A stretch of 29,119 bases of DNA from Clostridium sp. 27_14 (lineage in GTDB: Bacteria > Bacillota > Clostridia > TANB77 > CAG-508): the NCBI GenBank assembly GCA_001916035.1, contig MNRQ01000029.1, positions 11,439 to 40,557 on the forward strand. Reading direction: 5' to 3'. The position numbers and the translations under genes are program-made. Of this stretch, positions 1 through 8,598 are shown in pieces (the stretch's first letter is position 1; each line of letters opens with the position of its first letter). The notes below the pieces were generated by a model. That model was not told where the DNA came from. It worked only from the letters and a program-made list of their open reading frames with translations, and did not search any database.

Positions 1-210
1 ATCTTTTCCATCTATTTTTACAGCTCCTGATGTTGCTGTATCCATTCCACCTAAAATATTAAGAGCTGTTGTTTTTCCAGCCCCACTTGGTCCTACTATT
101 ACAACTAGCTCTCCTTTTTCTATTGAAAAATTAGTCTTATCCAATGCCGTAATTGTTACTTCTCCCATTTGATATTGTTTTACAACATCTTTAAATTCAA
201 TATATGACAT
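1..210 (-). CDS. ABC transporter ATP-binding protein, N-terminal part
   Basis: This is the first 70 codons of an ABC ATPase whose remainder lies beyond the left window edge. The start is an ATG with AAGGAG a few bases upstream. The Walker A motif GPSGAGKT is at residues 40-47. The opening (a beta strand ending in VVKQYQMGE, then TALDKTNFSI) matches the MacB/LolD/FtsE-like group of ATPases, which pair with permeases in lipoprotein, peptide or macrolide export. Because only the N-terminus is visible, the substrate cannot be assigned. The gene lies 58 bases downstream of the acidic coiled-coil gene with no convincing terminator between them, so read-through is possible. Family is confident; subfamily is inference. 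Confidence 0.85.
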   Translation of the reverse strand, partial: MSYIEFKDVVKQYQMGEVTITALDKTNFSIEKGELVVIVGPSGAGKTTALNILGGMDTATSGAVKIDGKD

Positions 211-268
211 TATATCTCCTTTCCAAACTTTAAATATCATTTTCTGGAAATTTTTTCAAATCTAAATA

Positions 269-2011
269 CTAAAATTTCACCTTAAATCTCCACTTAGAAA
301 ACTCAAACCCTAAATTTTTCCCTTTTGAAAGAATTTTCCAAATATACTTTCTTTTTCCTCTTTTGATTTTAGTTTTTCCTTTTATATATTTTCTTATTTC
401 TTCTCTTTCCTTTTCCTCATCCTCTTCATCATCAGCATTATTTTCATCTTCATCTATATATTCACCATTATCCTCTTGTTCATCATCATATTCATTTTCA
501 TAATCATCTTCTTCATATTGTTCATCTTGATAATCATTATCATCATAATCACTTTCCTCATATTCCTCATCATCTTCGTCATCCTCAAAATCATCATCTT
601 CTTCATCCTCAAAATCGCCATATTCGTCTTCTTCAGCAAAATCATCATCCTCAACATCTTCTTCATTATCTTCTATTTCATCATCTTGCTCTTCATCTTC
701 AAAATCTCCATATAATTCTTTATTACTTATAAACCATTCTTCGTCATCATCATCTTCTTCATATATGCCATCATTTTCGTGTAAATTCTCTTCTTCCACT
801 ACTTCCTCTATTTCTGGTTGAGGCATAAATTCTGCTAAATCTCTTCCATATTGTTCCTCTACTTTTTCATTAAATACCTCATAAATATTTTTTATACCTT
901 CAATTCTCCAATAATTTGTATTTATAATAGCTCCTACACCAGATTTAGATTTTATAGTATTAACTTCTTGATTAAATGATTTTTCTGTTTCTTCTATTCC
1001 TAATAAATATGTTCCATTATAAAATTCCTTATATGCTTTCTTAGTTGATTTTCCTGATATTTCTCTCAATAACAAATTATACAAATTATGAATTTGCACC
1101 ATATCACTATCAAAATCTTTACAAGCTTGATCCATCATAACTTTATGTGCTTTTTCACCACTTATAGCTGTAATTCTTTCATTATCTAAAAAGCTCACCA
1201 AATATTCTCTTTCTGCATCTATAAAATCTAATTTTGATGTTATATCTTTTAATGTTTTTTGGTATTTAGATAAATTTAACTCTTCACTATCTATCTCTGA
1301 CATCAATTTCTTCAATCTTTCATAAGATAGCACATAACATTCAGCTTCTTTTTTTGCCATTTTAATTCTGACTTCTACAGCTTTTTGGATAACATTTTTA
1401 TCAAATTTTACTCTTTCATTTTTTCCATTTTCTAACATTATTGTATTTAATGATTTATTCAATTCTTCATTATCTGCAGAAATAAACTCTTTTACTTTTT
1501 TCACATTTGCAACATCAATAGAACCTAATATTTCTATTGTATCATTTAATATTCTTATATGATTTGCTTCAGACGTTCTCTTTAATTTATTACATTTATT
1601 TCTCTCCCCTTGTTTTTCTGTAAATTCATGTAATAATTGTATATATTCTTCTCTTAAACTTCTTTGCTCTTCCACAGCACTTTCTTCTAGCTTTTCAATT
1701 CTCAATAACTTTTTTTCAATTGTAGCTGGTGCCTGATCAAAATCATTAAATAACTTTATCCTAAAATCTTCTCTTTTTATAGTATCATTACTTATGTCTT
1801 CTTGATTTTTTTGAATAGTTTGCATTTTATTTGCAATTTCATCGAATTCACTTATTATTTTTTCTTCTTCTTCAGTAATTACCTGATATTTTTCCATCTC
1901 CTCTAAAACACTTTTAAATGTTTCATAACTGATTCTTATATCTGATTGTTTATCTTGTCCAAAAACTTTGTTTAAGTATTTTTCTAATACAATTGCACTT
2001 CTTTCATACAT
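269..2011 (-). CDS. Coiled-coil protein with long acidic block and basic C-terminal tail
   Basis: I do not recognise this 580-aa protein. Residues about 1-395 are charged, mostly helical sequence with no membrane segment or signal peptide and probably form coiled coils. Residues about 399-538 are almost entirely Asp/Glu with scattered Tyr, Phe and Asn; the octet YGDFEDEE occurs at 434-441 and again at 464-471. The last ~42 residues reverse to strongly basic and aromatic (KTKIKRGKRK, ending in FKVKF). The gene starts 24 bases after the mutS stop, with GGAAGGA about 12 bases before the ATG, so it is probably the third gene of a miaB-mutS operon. An electrostatic self-contact or a nucleic-acid or cation-binding role is conceivable but unproven. 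The acidic block produces repetitive opposite-strand frames that are not genes. Confidence 0.8.
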   Translation of the reverse strand: MYERSAIVLEKYLNKVFGQDKQSDIRISYETFKSVLEEMEKYQVITEEEEKIISEFDEIANKMQTIQKNQEDISNDTIKREDFRIKLFNDFDQAPATIEKKLLRIEKLEESAVEEQRSLREEYIQLLHEFTEKQGERNKCNKLKRTSEANHIRILNDTIEILGSIDVANVKKVKEFISADNEELNKSLNTIMLENGKNERVKFDKNVIQKAVEVRIKMAKKEAECYVLSYERLKKLMSEIDSEELNLSKYQKTLKDITSKLDFIDAEREYLVSFLDNERITAISGEKAHKVMMDQACKDFDSDMVQIHNLYNLLLREISGKSTKKAYKEFYNGTYLLGIEETEKSFNQEVNTIKSKSGVGAIINTNYWRIEGIKNIYEVFNEKVEEQYGRDLAEFMPQPEIEEVVEEENLHENDGIYEEDDDDEEWFISNKELYGDFEDEEQDDEIEDNEEDVEDDDFAEEDEYGDFEDEEDDDFEDDEDDEEYEESDYDDNDYQDEQYEEDDYENEYDDEQEDNGEYIDEDENNADDEEDEEKEREEIRKYIKGKTKIKRGKRKYIWKILSKGKNLGFEFSKWRFKVKF

Positions 2012-2035
2012 AATTTAATTACATCCTTCCAAATT

Positions 2036-4615
2036 TTATTTCATTTTTTCCTTGATTTTCACCAATGTATTTAACGCATCTATTGGAGTTAATTCATTTA
2101 AATTAACTTTATCTAACTCATGTGCAATTTCTGCTAATTTATAATTATACATGTCAAACTGACCTTCCACTTTTTTCTTATCCTCTTTTTCTGCTTTTTT
2201 ACCAGTTAAAACATTTTTCTTTTCTATATTTCTTAAAAATTCATTAGCCTTTTGTGTTACAACTTTTGGTACACCTGCTAGTCTTGCAACATGTATACCA
2301 TAACTTTCATCTGTTCCACCTCTAACTATTTTTCTTAAGAATATAATGTCCTCACCTTTTTCCTTAACTGCTATTGAATAATTTTTTATTCCATCAGATT
2401 GATTTTCTAATTCTGTTAGTTCATGATAATGTGTTGCAAATAAAGTTTTTGCTCCACATTTTTCCTTATCAGCAATATATTCTGCAACAGCCCATGCAAT
2501 AGATAATCCATCATAAGTTGATGTCCCTCTACCTATTTCATCTAATATGACCAAACTATTAGATGTAGCTTCTTTCAATATTGTAGCAACTTCCATCATT
2601 TCTACCATAAAAGTACTTTGCCCCATACTTAAATCATCAGAAGCACCCACTCTTGTAAAAATCTTGTCAACAACACCTATATGTGCTTCACTTGCTGGAA
2701 CAAAACTTCCTACTTGTGCCATAAGTGTAATCAAAGCTACTTGCCTCATATATGTAGATTTACCCGCCATATTAGGTCCAGTTATTATAGATAATCTATT
2801 TTCATCTTTGTCCAAATATGTATCATTATCTACAAAAGAACCAGCTCCCAACATTTTTTCTATAACAGGATGTCTACCTGCTTTTATATCAATAATTCCA
2901 GAATTATCAACTTGAGGCATACAATAATTTAAGTCCTCTGCAACTTGTGCAAATGATGTTAATACATCTAATTCAGATACTGCCATTGCTGTTGATTGTA
3001 ATCTTTTTATATTTTTTGCAATTTCTTCCCTTATCTCTATAAAAGCATTATATTCCAAATTTACAACTTTTTCTTCTGCTCCTAAAATTTGATTTTCTAA
3101 ACTTTTCAAATCTTCTGTTATATATCTATCTGGAACTTGTAATAAATATGATTTTGTAACTTCTATAAAATATCCAAATACCTTATTAAATCCAACTTTT
3201 AAGTTTTTAATACCTGTCTTTTCACGCTCTTCGGCCTCTAAATTAACTATCCAATTTTTTCCTTCTGTTGTTGCTGTTTTTAATTTATCTATTTCTTCAT
3301 CATAGCCAATCTTTATTATTCCCCCATCTTTTATTGTCATAGGAGGATCATCTACAATTGCTTTTTCTATCAAGTCATGTATATCTTTTAATTCATCAAT
3401 ATTTTGATATATTTCCTCTAACATTATGCTTTCTTTTATATTTGATAATACTTGCTTCAAATCAGGTAACTTTTCCAAAGAATTTTTTAATGTTATCATA
3501 TCACGTGCATTTGCATTCCCATAAGCCATCTTTCCTGCTAAACGTTCTATATCATATACTTTTTTCAAATTTTCTGTTATATCTCCACGCAAAATCATAT
3601 CATTTTTTAAAATTTTTACTGCATTTAATCTATTATTTATTTCTAAAGTATCAATTAATGGGTCATTTAACCACCTTCTTAACATTCTTCCTCCCATTGA
3701 TGTCGAAGTTTTATCTAATACCCATAATAATGTTCCTTTTTTTGACTTGTCACGCATTTTTTCAGTAATTTCTAAATTTCTACGTGCATTTATATCTAAA
3801 GACATATATTTCGAAATCTGATAAATTGTTATTTTATTCAAATGATCTAATGTAGTCATCTGAGTTTGCTCAATATATGCAAGTAATGCATTTATTGGTG
3901 GAATTGCCAATGTTTTATCTTTTAAATTCTCTATTGTTCTATTACTTGTATCAACTATATTAAATCTCAAATTCAAAGTATCTATTTTACTATCAAAAAA
4001 TTTATCTTGAAAACGTGTTATATAGCAATCAAAACGTTCTTTAATTTTTGATATTTCTTCTTGGCAATCAGCCATCATACTATTTATTACTAATTCAGAT
4101 GGATTATATCTTGCCAATTCATCTAATAAAAGTGGAAAATTTTGTTGATCTTTTATTTCAGCTGAATAAAATTCACCTGTAGATATATCACAAACACTTA
4201 TACCAAAATATATTCCAGTTTTATATATAGACATAATATAATTATTTTTTCTCTCTTCAAGCATATTACTATCTATAATCGTTCCAGGGGTTACAACTTT
4301 TATTACACCTCTTTTTACTATTCCCTTAGCTGTTTTAGGATCTTCTAACTGTTCACATATAGCCACTTTATATCCTTTTGCAATCAACCTAGAAATATAC
4401 ATTTCAGCAGCATGGTGTGGTACACCTGCCATTGGAGCTCTTTCCTCTTGTCCACAATCTTTTCCAGTCAATGTTATTTCTAATTCTCTAGCAGCTATAA
4501 TTGCATCATCAAAAAACATCTCATAAAAATCACCCAAACGATAAAATAATATGCAATCCTTATATTGTTCTTTTGTTTCAAGATACCTTTGCATCATAGG
4601 CGAAAACTCTGCCAT
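2036..4615 (-). CDS. mutS: DNA mismatch repair protein MutS
   Basis: MutS recognises mispairs and small loops and starts methyl-independent mismatch repair with MutL in the cytoplasm. The protein (about 859 aa, usual for MutS1) begins with the mismatch-binding motif GDFYEMF, whose Phe30 and Glu32 are the intercalating and contact residues. It continues through connector, lever and clamp regions to the ATPase: Walker A GPNMAGKST near residue 610, Walker B LVILDEIGRGTST near 690, and a C-terminal helical segment (GIHVARLAGVP). I chose the ATG at 4615 because GGGAGG sits nine bases upstream; the ATG at 4624 directly abuts that ribosome site. It follows miaB by 78 bases, a common clostridial pairing. 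mutL is not in the window. Confidence 0.97.
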   Translation of the reverse strand: MAEFSPMMQRYLETKEQYKDCILFYRLGDFYEMFFDDAIIAARELEITLTGKDCGQEERAPMAGVPHHAAEMYISRLIAKGYKVAICEQLEDPKTAKGIVKRGVIKVVTPGTIIDSNMLEERKNNYIMSIYKTGIYFGISVCDISTGEFYSAEIKDQQNFPLLLDELARYNPSELVINSMMADCQEEISKIKERFDCYITRFQDKFFDSKIDTLNLRFNIVDTSNRTIENLKDKTLAIPPINALLAYIEQTQMTTLDHLNKITIYQISKYMSLDINARRNLEITEKMRDKSKKGTLLWVLDKTSTSMGGRMLRRWLNDPLIDTLEINNRLNAVKILKNDMILRGDITENLKKVYDIERLAGKMAYGNANARDMITLKNSLEKLPDLKQVLSNIKESIMLEEIYQNIDELKDIHDLIEKAIVDDPPMTIKDGGIIKIGYDEEIDKLKTATTEGKNWIVNLEAEEREKTGIKNLKVGFNKVFGYFIEVTKSYLLQVPDRYITEDLKSLENQILGAEEKVVNLEYNAFIEIREEIAKNIKRLQSTAMAVSELDVLTSFAQVAEDLNYCMPQVDNSGIIDIKAGRHPVIEKMLGAGSFVDNDTYLDKDENRLSIITGPNMAGKSTYMRQVALITLMAQVGSFVPASEAHIGVVDKIFTRVGASDDLSMGQSTFMVEMMEVATILKEATSNSLVILDEIGRGTSTYDGLSIAWAVAEYIADKEKCGAKTLFATHYHELTELENQSDGIKNYSIAVKEKGEDIIFLRKIVRGGTDESYGIHVARLAGVPKVVTQKANEFLRNIEKKNVLTGKKAEKEDKKKVEGQFDMYNYKLAEIAHELDKVNLNELTPIDALNTLVKIKEKMK

Positions 4616-4693
4616 ATTTCTCATCCTCCCATATTATTTTAAATATGTATGTAACTGCATTTAAAATAAAATTTAACACAGCCAAAATTGTAA

Positions 4694-6109
4694 TTATTTT
4701 TCAACTACCCCTTTAAGGTACCACAAATGCTCAGAAACAACCCTAACCGGTAACAACTTTCCAACATAACTATCATCGCCCTCAAAAACAACAACCTTAT
4801 TGCTATCAGTTCTACCAGTCAACATATTAGCATTATTCTTACTTTTGCCCTCAACCAATACATACTGAACAGTATCAACATATTTCTTATTCTTCTCAGC
4901 AATCTGTGACTCAACAAGTTCTTTCAACCTATCAAATCTTTCATGTTTTACCTCATCTGGAATTTGATTTTCCATTTTATCACCTGGAGTTCCAACTCTT
5001 CGAGAATAAATAAACATATAAACCTGTTCATAATTCACTTTACTAACAACATCCAATGTATCTTCAAAATCTTTCTCAGTCTCACCAGGGAAGCCAACTA
5101 TTATATCTGTTGACAATGTCAAATTTGGAATTTTAGCCTTCATTTTTTCAACTAATTCCAAATACTGTTCCTTAGTATATCTTCTATTCATTACTTTCAA
5201 CACTTCTGTACTACCAGACTGTAATGGCAAATGCACTAACTTACACACTTTTTCACAATTTGCAATTGCCTCTATTACATCATCTGTAAAATCCTTTGGA
5301 TGAGGTGATATAAAACGAATTCTCTCTATTCCATCTATTTTATTTATTTCTCTCAATAATGTTGCAAATGAATTTATCCCATTATATTCCAAACCCTTTT
5401 CTTTCCATTTTTCTGCTCTTAAATATGAATTAACATTTTGCCCCAATAAAGTTATCTCTTTATAACCTTCTTTAGCCAATTGTTCAACTTCTTGTAAAAT
5501 ATCTTTTGGATGTCTGCTTCTTTCCCTTCCTCTAACATAAGGAACTATGCAATAACTGCAAAAATTATTGCACCCATTCATTATTGTTACAGACGCTTTT
5601 AAATTATTTTCTCTTTTTATTGGTAAACCTTCATATATTTTACCATCAATATCTAATATGTCTTCTTGTTTTTGTTTAGTTTCTAACACATTATACAAAT
5701 CCTCTGGGAATTTATGAATTGTATGTGTTCCAAATAATATATCTACAAAAGGATAACTTTCCTTTATTTTATTAGTTATATGTTTTTCTTGCATCATACA
5801 ACCACCTATTGCTATAATTGTCCCATTTTCCTCTTTTACTTTTTTTAATTCTCCCAATTTACCAAACAACTTATCTTCTGCATTTTCTCTTACACAACAT
5901 GTATTAAATAAATTTAAATCAGCTTCTTTAGGATTTTCAGTTTTTGTATATCCCATTTGTTCAATCATTCCTGAAATTTTTTCTGAATCATTTTCATTTA
6001 ATTGGCATCCCATTGTTAATATTGCATATTTTAAATTTTTTTCTTTATTTAATTTCTTTACTTTCTCTATATATTCTTTTTGTTTTTGTATTTCTTTTTC
6101 TTCGTTCAT
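4694..6109 (-). CDS. miaB: tRNA-2-methylthio-N6-dimethylallyladenosine synthase MiaB
   Basis: MiaB is a radical-SAM methylthiotransferase that adds the methylthio group to i6A37 of tRNAs reading UNN codons. All three domains are visible. The UPF0004 domain has cluster cysteines C35, C71 and C104 (MGCQLNEND, NTCCVREN, GGCMMQE). The radical-SAM core has CNNFCSYC (C180, C184, C187). The C-terminal TRAM domain has LTGRTDSN. Length, about 471 aa, is normal. An upstream in-frame TTG at 6181 would add 24 residues but has no ribosome site and sits next to the rpmE terminator; the ATG at 6109 gives the length expected for clostridial MiaB, though its own ribosome site (AAAGG, about 15 bases away) is weak. 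The start is therefore the least certain part. mutS follows. Confidence 0.95.
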   Translation of the reverse strand: MNEEKEIQKQKEYIEKVKKLNKEKNLKYAILTMGCQLNENDSEKISGMIEQMGYTKTENPKEADLNLFNTCCVRENAEDKLFGKLGELKKVKEENGTIIAIGGCMMQEKHITNKIKESYPFVDILFGTHTIHKFPEDLYNVLETKQKQEDILDIDGKIYEGLPIKRENNLKASVTIMNGCNNFCSYCIVPYVRGRERSRHPKDILQEVEQLAKEGYKEITLLGQNVNSYLRAEKWKEKGLEYNGINSFATLLREINKIDGIERIRFISPHPKDFTDDVIEAIANCEKVCKLVHLPLQSGSTEVLKVMNRRYTKEQYLELVEKMKAKIPNLTLSTDIIVGFPGETEKDFEDTLDVVSKVNYEQVYMFIYSRRVGTPGDKMENQIPDEVKHERFDRLKELVESQIAEKNKKYVDTVQYVLVEGKSKNNANMLTGRTDSNKVVVFEGDDSYVGKLLPVRVVSEHLWYLKGVVEK

Positions 6110-6192
6110 TTTTACAAATTCAATCCTTTCGGCTTCTATTTTTTCTCTGATTATTCTACTATATTTGACTAAAAAAATCAATAATTAACTAT

Positions 6193-6215
6193 AAAAAAAG
6201 CGAGGATATTCTCAC
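6193..6215 (-). terminator. Intrinsic terminator after rpmE
   Basis: Read on the minus strand, a short stem GTGAG / CUCGC (one G-U pair) with a six-base loop is followed at once by seven Ts. It lies 59 bases past the rpmE stop codon and before miaB, so it should end the rpmE transcript. The stem is short and termination may be partial. Confidence 0.6.
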
Positions 6216-6273
6216 CTCTACAGTGATACTTTTCCACACTTTTTTACTACTTTTTATTTTAACTATTTTTAAA

Positions 6274-6477
6274 TTATGCAAGACCATATTTTTTCTTAAA
6301 TTTGTCTGCTCTTCCACCTGCTGTTTCTTGTCTTAGATTTCCTGTCCAGAATGGATGACATTTTGAACAAACATCTACTTTTATATCTTTTTTTGTTGAA
6401 CCAACTTCTAAAACATTACCACAAGCACATGTAATTGTTGTTTGTTTATTGTAATTTGGATGTATTCCTTCTTTCAT
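6274..6477 (-). CDS. rpmE: 50S ribosomal protein L31 (zinc-binding type)
   Basis: This 67-aa protein is L31, a small protein of the large ribosomal subunit at the subunit interface. The start MKEGIHPNY is typical. Four cysteines (C17, C19, C37, C40; CACG and CSKC) form the zinc site of the zinc-containing paralogue, which in Bacillus serves under zinc-replete conditions. The conserved HPFWTG follows the last cysteine, and the end GRADKFKKKYG is standard. AGAGGTG sits upstream of the ATG. It has its own near-consensus promoter (6523-6551) and a terminator (6193-6215), so it appears to be a single-gene transcript. No zinc-free paralogue is seen in the window. Confidence 0.97.
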   Translation of the reverse strand: MKEGIHPNYNKQTTITCACGNVLEVGSTKKDIKVDVCSKCHPFWTGNLRQETAGGRADKFKKKYGLA

Positions 6478-6522
6478 TCTTAATTCACCTCTTTTTTCAT
6501 AGTTTAAACATGACTGTTTTTA

Positions 6523-6551
6523 ATAATATCATATTTTATTTTTTTTTTCAA
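6523..6551 (-). promoter_or_regulatory. Sigma-A promoter of rpmE
   Basis: On the minus strand TTGAAA (6546-6551) and TATTAT (6523-6528) are separated by exactly 17 bases. Transcription would start near 6516, giving a leader of roughly 40 bases before the rpmE ATG. Confidence 0.7.
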
Positions 6552-6568
6552 GTATTTTAATATTATTT

Positions 6569-6757
6569 TTATTTATTATTTGTATTTGTTGTTTTATTCT
6601 TTAAAATTTCATTTTTTTGATTTTGCACTACATACATTGCTGATGATACCAATTCTTTATTTAATGATACCTTATTTACTAGTTTTCCCATCACATTAAA
6701 TACACAAGCAATTATTAATATTAGTAATCCTATTTTTTTCCAATATTTTGCTAACAT
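6569..6757 (-). CDS. Small single-pass membrane protein, unknown function
   Basis: This 62-aa protein is not recognised. Residues about 9-27 (IGLLILIIACVFNVMG) are a hydrophobic segment preceded by basic residues (KYWKK), so it is either a membrane anchor or an uncleaved signal. The rest is short, polar and Asn/Lys-rich, ending in NKTTNTNNK. Support for a real gene is the AAGGAAAG ribosome site upstream of the ATG and a perfect-consensus promoter at 6798-6826. It sits between the TGS-kinase gene and rpmE; no strong terminator was found on either side. A regulatory or membrane-complex peptide is possible, but nothing in the sequence identifies a partner. Confidence 0.65.
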   Translation of the reverse strand: MLAKYWKKIGLLILIIACVFNVMGKLVNKVSLNKELVSSAMYVVQNQKNEILKNKTTNTNNK

Positions 6758-6797
6758 ATTATCAACTTTCCTTTTCTTTAATTTTTAAACTATAAAT

Positions 6798-6826
6798 ATT
6801 ATACATTTTTTTATGTATATTGTCAA
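6798..6826 (-). promoter_or_regulatory. Perfect-consensus sigma-A promoter with internal dyad
   Basis: On the minus strand TTGACA (6821-6826) and TATAAT (6798-6803) are spaced by exactly 17 bases, and the -35 box begins one base after the kinase stop codon. The spacer and the first bases of the -10 form an inverted repeat, ATACAT-AAAAAA-ATGTAT, which could be an operator or a small hairpin. It drives the 62-aa membrane protein with a leader of about 34 bases. Confidence 0.75.
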
Positions 6827-6827
6827 T

Positions 6828-8468
6828 CTAATATTTGAAATTTCCGCCACCCAAAAACTCTTTTAACAATGAATTAGTAGGAACTTCTTCATTAGGTATA
6901 GATTCAAAATATTTCAAAATATTTAACAATCTTTGAGCTTCTGCATACTCTTTTTCATCTTGTGTAATCTCTTCAAGTAATGGTTTAGCTATATCTTTTA
7001 ATGCACTTAACTCATAAATCAATGATGTATTAAATATTTTATTTGCATCTTCTTGATATGGAAAAATATTCTTTTCTTCTCCTCTATTAACACTTGCCCA
7101 AGTATCTAAAGTATGTTTTGCTGAATACCCTCTAAATTGATAATCTCTTACAATTCTTCTAACTAAACGTGTATCTGTTGTTGATATTCTATTGTATCTA
7201 TCCATATTCAAAACTGTTAAAGCACTTATATAAACTTTATATTTTTCATCTTTTGATATTTGACTTGTCAATTTATCATTCAAACAATGTATACCTTCTA
7301 TTACAAGTATCTCATCTGAATTTAATTTTAACATATCACCTTTATATTTTTTAGTACCTTCATGAAAATCAAATCTTGGCATTTCTATTTCTTCACCATT
7401 TAAAAGTTTTACTAAATGTTCATTAAATAATTTCAAATCTATAGCTTCTATTGACTCAAAATCATATTCTCCATTTTCATCTTTTGGAGTATCACTTCTC
7501 TCTACAAAGTAATTGTCAACTGAAATAGTTACTGGTTTAATTCCATTCAATCTTAATTGAATTCCCAACCTTTGTGCAAATGTAGTTTTTCCTGATGATG
7601 ATGGACCTGCTATTAAAACCATTTTAACATTTTTTCTTTTTGCTATATCATCTGCAATATTTGCTATTTTCTTTTCATGTAATGCCTCTGCAAGCATAAT
7701 TACGTCTTTTATTCTTCCACTATTTATTGCTTTGTTCAATTTATATACAGTATTTGTTTCTAGTATTTTGTGTATACGCTCATATTCTTCTAATGCCCAT
7801 GACAATTTTTTAGTTGGTTTAAATTCTGGTATTTCAGTTGGATTTTTTGTAGTCGGATATCTTAATAAAAATCCATCATAATATTTTATTATTTCAAAAT
7901 TTTCTAATACTCCTGTTCTATTTGCCATTGTACCATAACAATAATTATAATAATCCTCACAATAATACATATAAATTTCTTCATTATCTGTTAAATCATA
8001 TTGTAATCTTCCTTTAGATGCATTTGTTTTTTCATAAAATTCTTTTGCTTCTTCTCTTGTCATTATTACTTTTTTTATTTTTAAATCTTCACTTATTATT
8101 TTTTTTATTTCTTCAGTCATTTTCTCAATAAATTCTTCTGTTATTTTCATATTGTCAATTGTACAAAACATTGCATTTCCTAATTGATATTCTACTGTTA
8201 GCTTTTCATTTGGATATATTTTTTCATAAGCTTTTCCCATTATATATACTAATGTTCTAACATAAATTTTCATTCCCTCTTTTGAAAAAGTATCTATTAA
8301 ATCTACCTTTCCATCATTTTTTATTTCATATTCTAAATTTTGATATTCATTATTAAATATACAGCCTACTACTTTGTATTTACTATTATCTATTTCTTTT
8401 TTTAATAATTCCTCTACTTTTATTGGTTCTTGTACTTCTAGCTCTTTTCCTTTATAAGTAATTTTCAT
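6828..8468 (-). CDS. TGS/ThrRS-like domain fused to uridine kinase-type nucleoside kinase
   Basis: This 546-aa protein has the layout of the clostridial nucleoside-kinase family. A ubiquitin-like TGS domain occupies residues 1-65, followed by a region resembling the second additional (editing-like) domain of threonyl-tRNA synthetase (about 70-230). The C-terminal half is a uridine kinase/phosphoribulokinase-type P-loop domain. Walker A GPSSSGKT is at 288-295, then ISVDNYFV with the substrate-side Asp-Tyr, FDFHEG, and VIEGIHCLND. It probably phosphorylates uridine/cytidine or a related nucleoside with NTP; the role of the N-terminal half is unknown. CGAAAGGAAG precedes the ATG. It is transcribed divergently from the pseudouridine synthase gene. 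Family is certain, exact substrate is not. Confidence 0.9.
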   Translation of the reverse strand: MKITYKGKELEVQEPIKVEELLKKEIDNSKYKVVGCIFNNEYQNLEYEIKNDGKVDLIDTFSKEGMKIYVRTLVYIMGKAYEKIYPNEKLTVEYQLGNAMFCTIDNMKITEEFIEKMTEEIKKIISEDLKIKKVIMTREEAKEFYEKTNASKGRLQYDLTDNEEIYMYYCEDYYNYCYGTMANRTGVLENFEIIKYYDGFLLRYPTTKNPTEIPEFKPTKKLSWALEEYERIHKILETNTVYKLNKAINSGRIKDVIMLAEALHEKKIANIADDIAKRKNVKMVLIAGPSSSGKTTFAQRLGIQLRLNGIKPVTISVDNYFVERSDTPKDENGEYDFESIEAIDLKLFNEHLVKLLNGEEIEMPRFDFHEGTKKYKGDMLKLNSDEILVIEGIHCLNDKLTSQISKDEKYKVYISALTVLNMDRYNRISTTDTRLVRRIVRDYQFRGYSAKHTLDTWASVNRGEEKNIFPYQEDANKIFNTSLIYELSALKDIAKPLLEEITQDEKEYAEAQRLLNILKYFESIPNEEVPTNSLLKEFLGGGNFKY

Positions 8469-8491
8469 ATTTAATCTTCCTTTCGTTTTTT

Positions 8492-8520
8492 ATATCAAAT
8501 ATTTTACTACAAAATGTCAA
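8492..8520 (-). promoter_or_regulatory. Promoter of the TGS-kinase gene
   Basis: On the minus strand TTGACA (8515-8520) lies 17 bases from TGATAT (8492-8497). The -35 is perfect and the -10 is weaker. It is back to back with the promoter at 8542-8570. Confidence 0.55.
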
Positions 8521-8541
8521 ATATATCAATGCTTTTTTAAG

Positions 8542-8570
8542 TTGATTTTTACAAAAAAAAATTATATAAT
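8542..8570 (+). promoter_or_regulatory. Promoter of the pseudouridine synthase gene
   Basis: TTGATT (8542-8547), a 17-base spacer and a perfect TATAAT (8565-8570). The predicted start near 8577 leaves about 22 bases before the ATG at 8599, which favours that start over the ATG at 8587. Confidence 0.7.
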
Positions 8571-8598
8571 ACTATCAAATTAAATTATGGAGTTATTT

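Noticed and set aside
211..268. TTTCCA/TGGAAA inverted repeat as a terminator after the acidic gene
   Set aside because: The stem is only six pairs with a long loop and no T-run follows it on the minus strand.
454..715. Repetitive CATCATC-like tract and short frames on both strands resembling a repeat array
   Set aside because: It is the Asp/Glu codon run of the acidic block in the 269-2011 gene; spacing is irregular and there are no spacers as in CRISPR.
6110..6181. N-terminal extension of MiaB from a TTG start
   Set aside because: No ribosome site precedes the TTG and it sits at the rpmE terminator; the ATG at 6109 gives a usual MiaB length.
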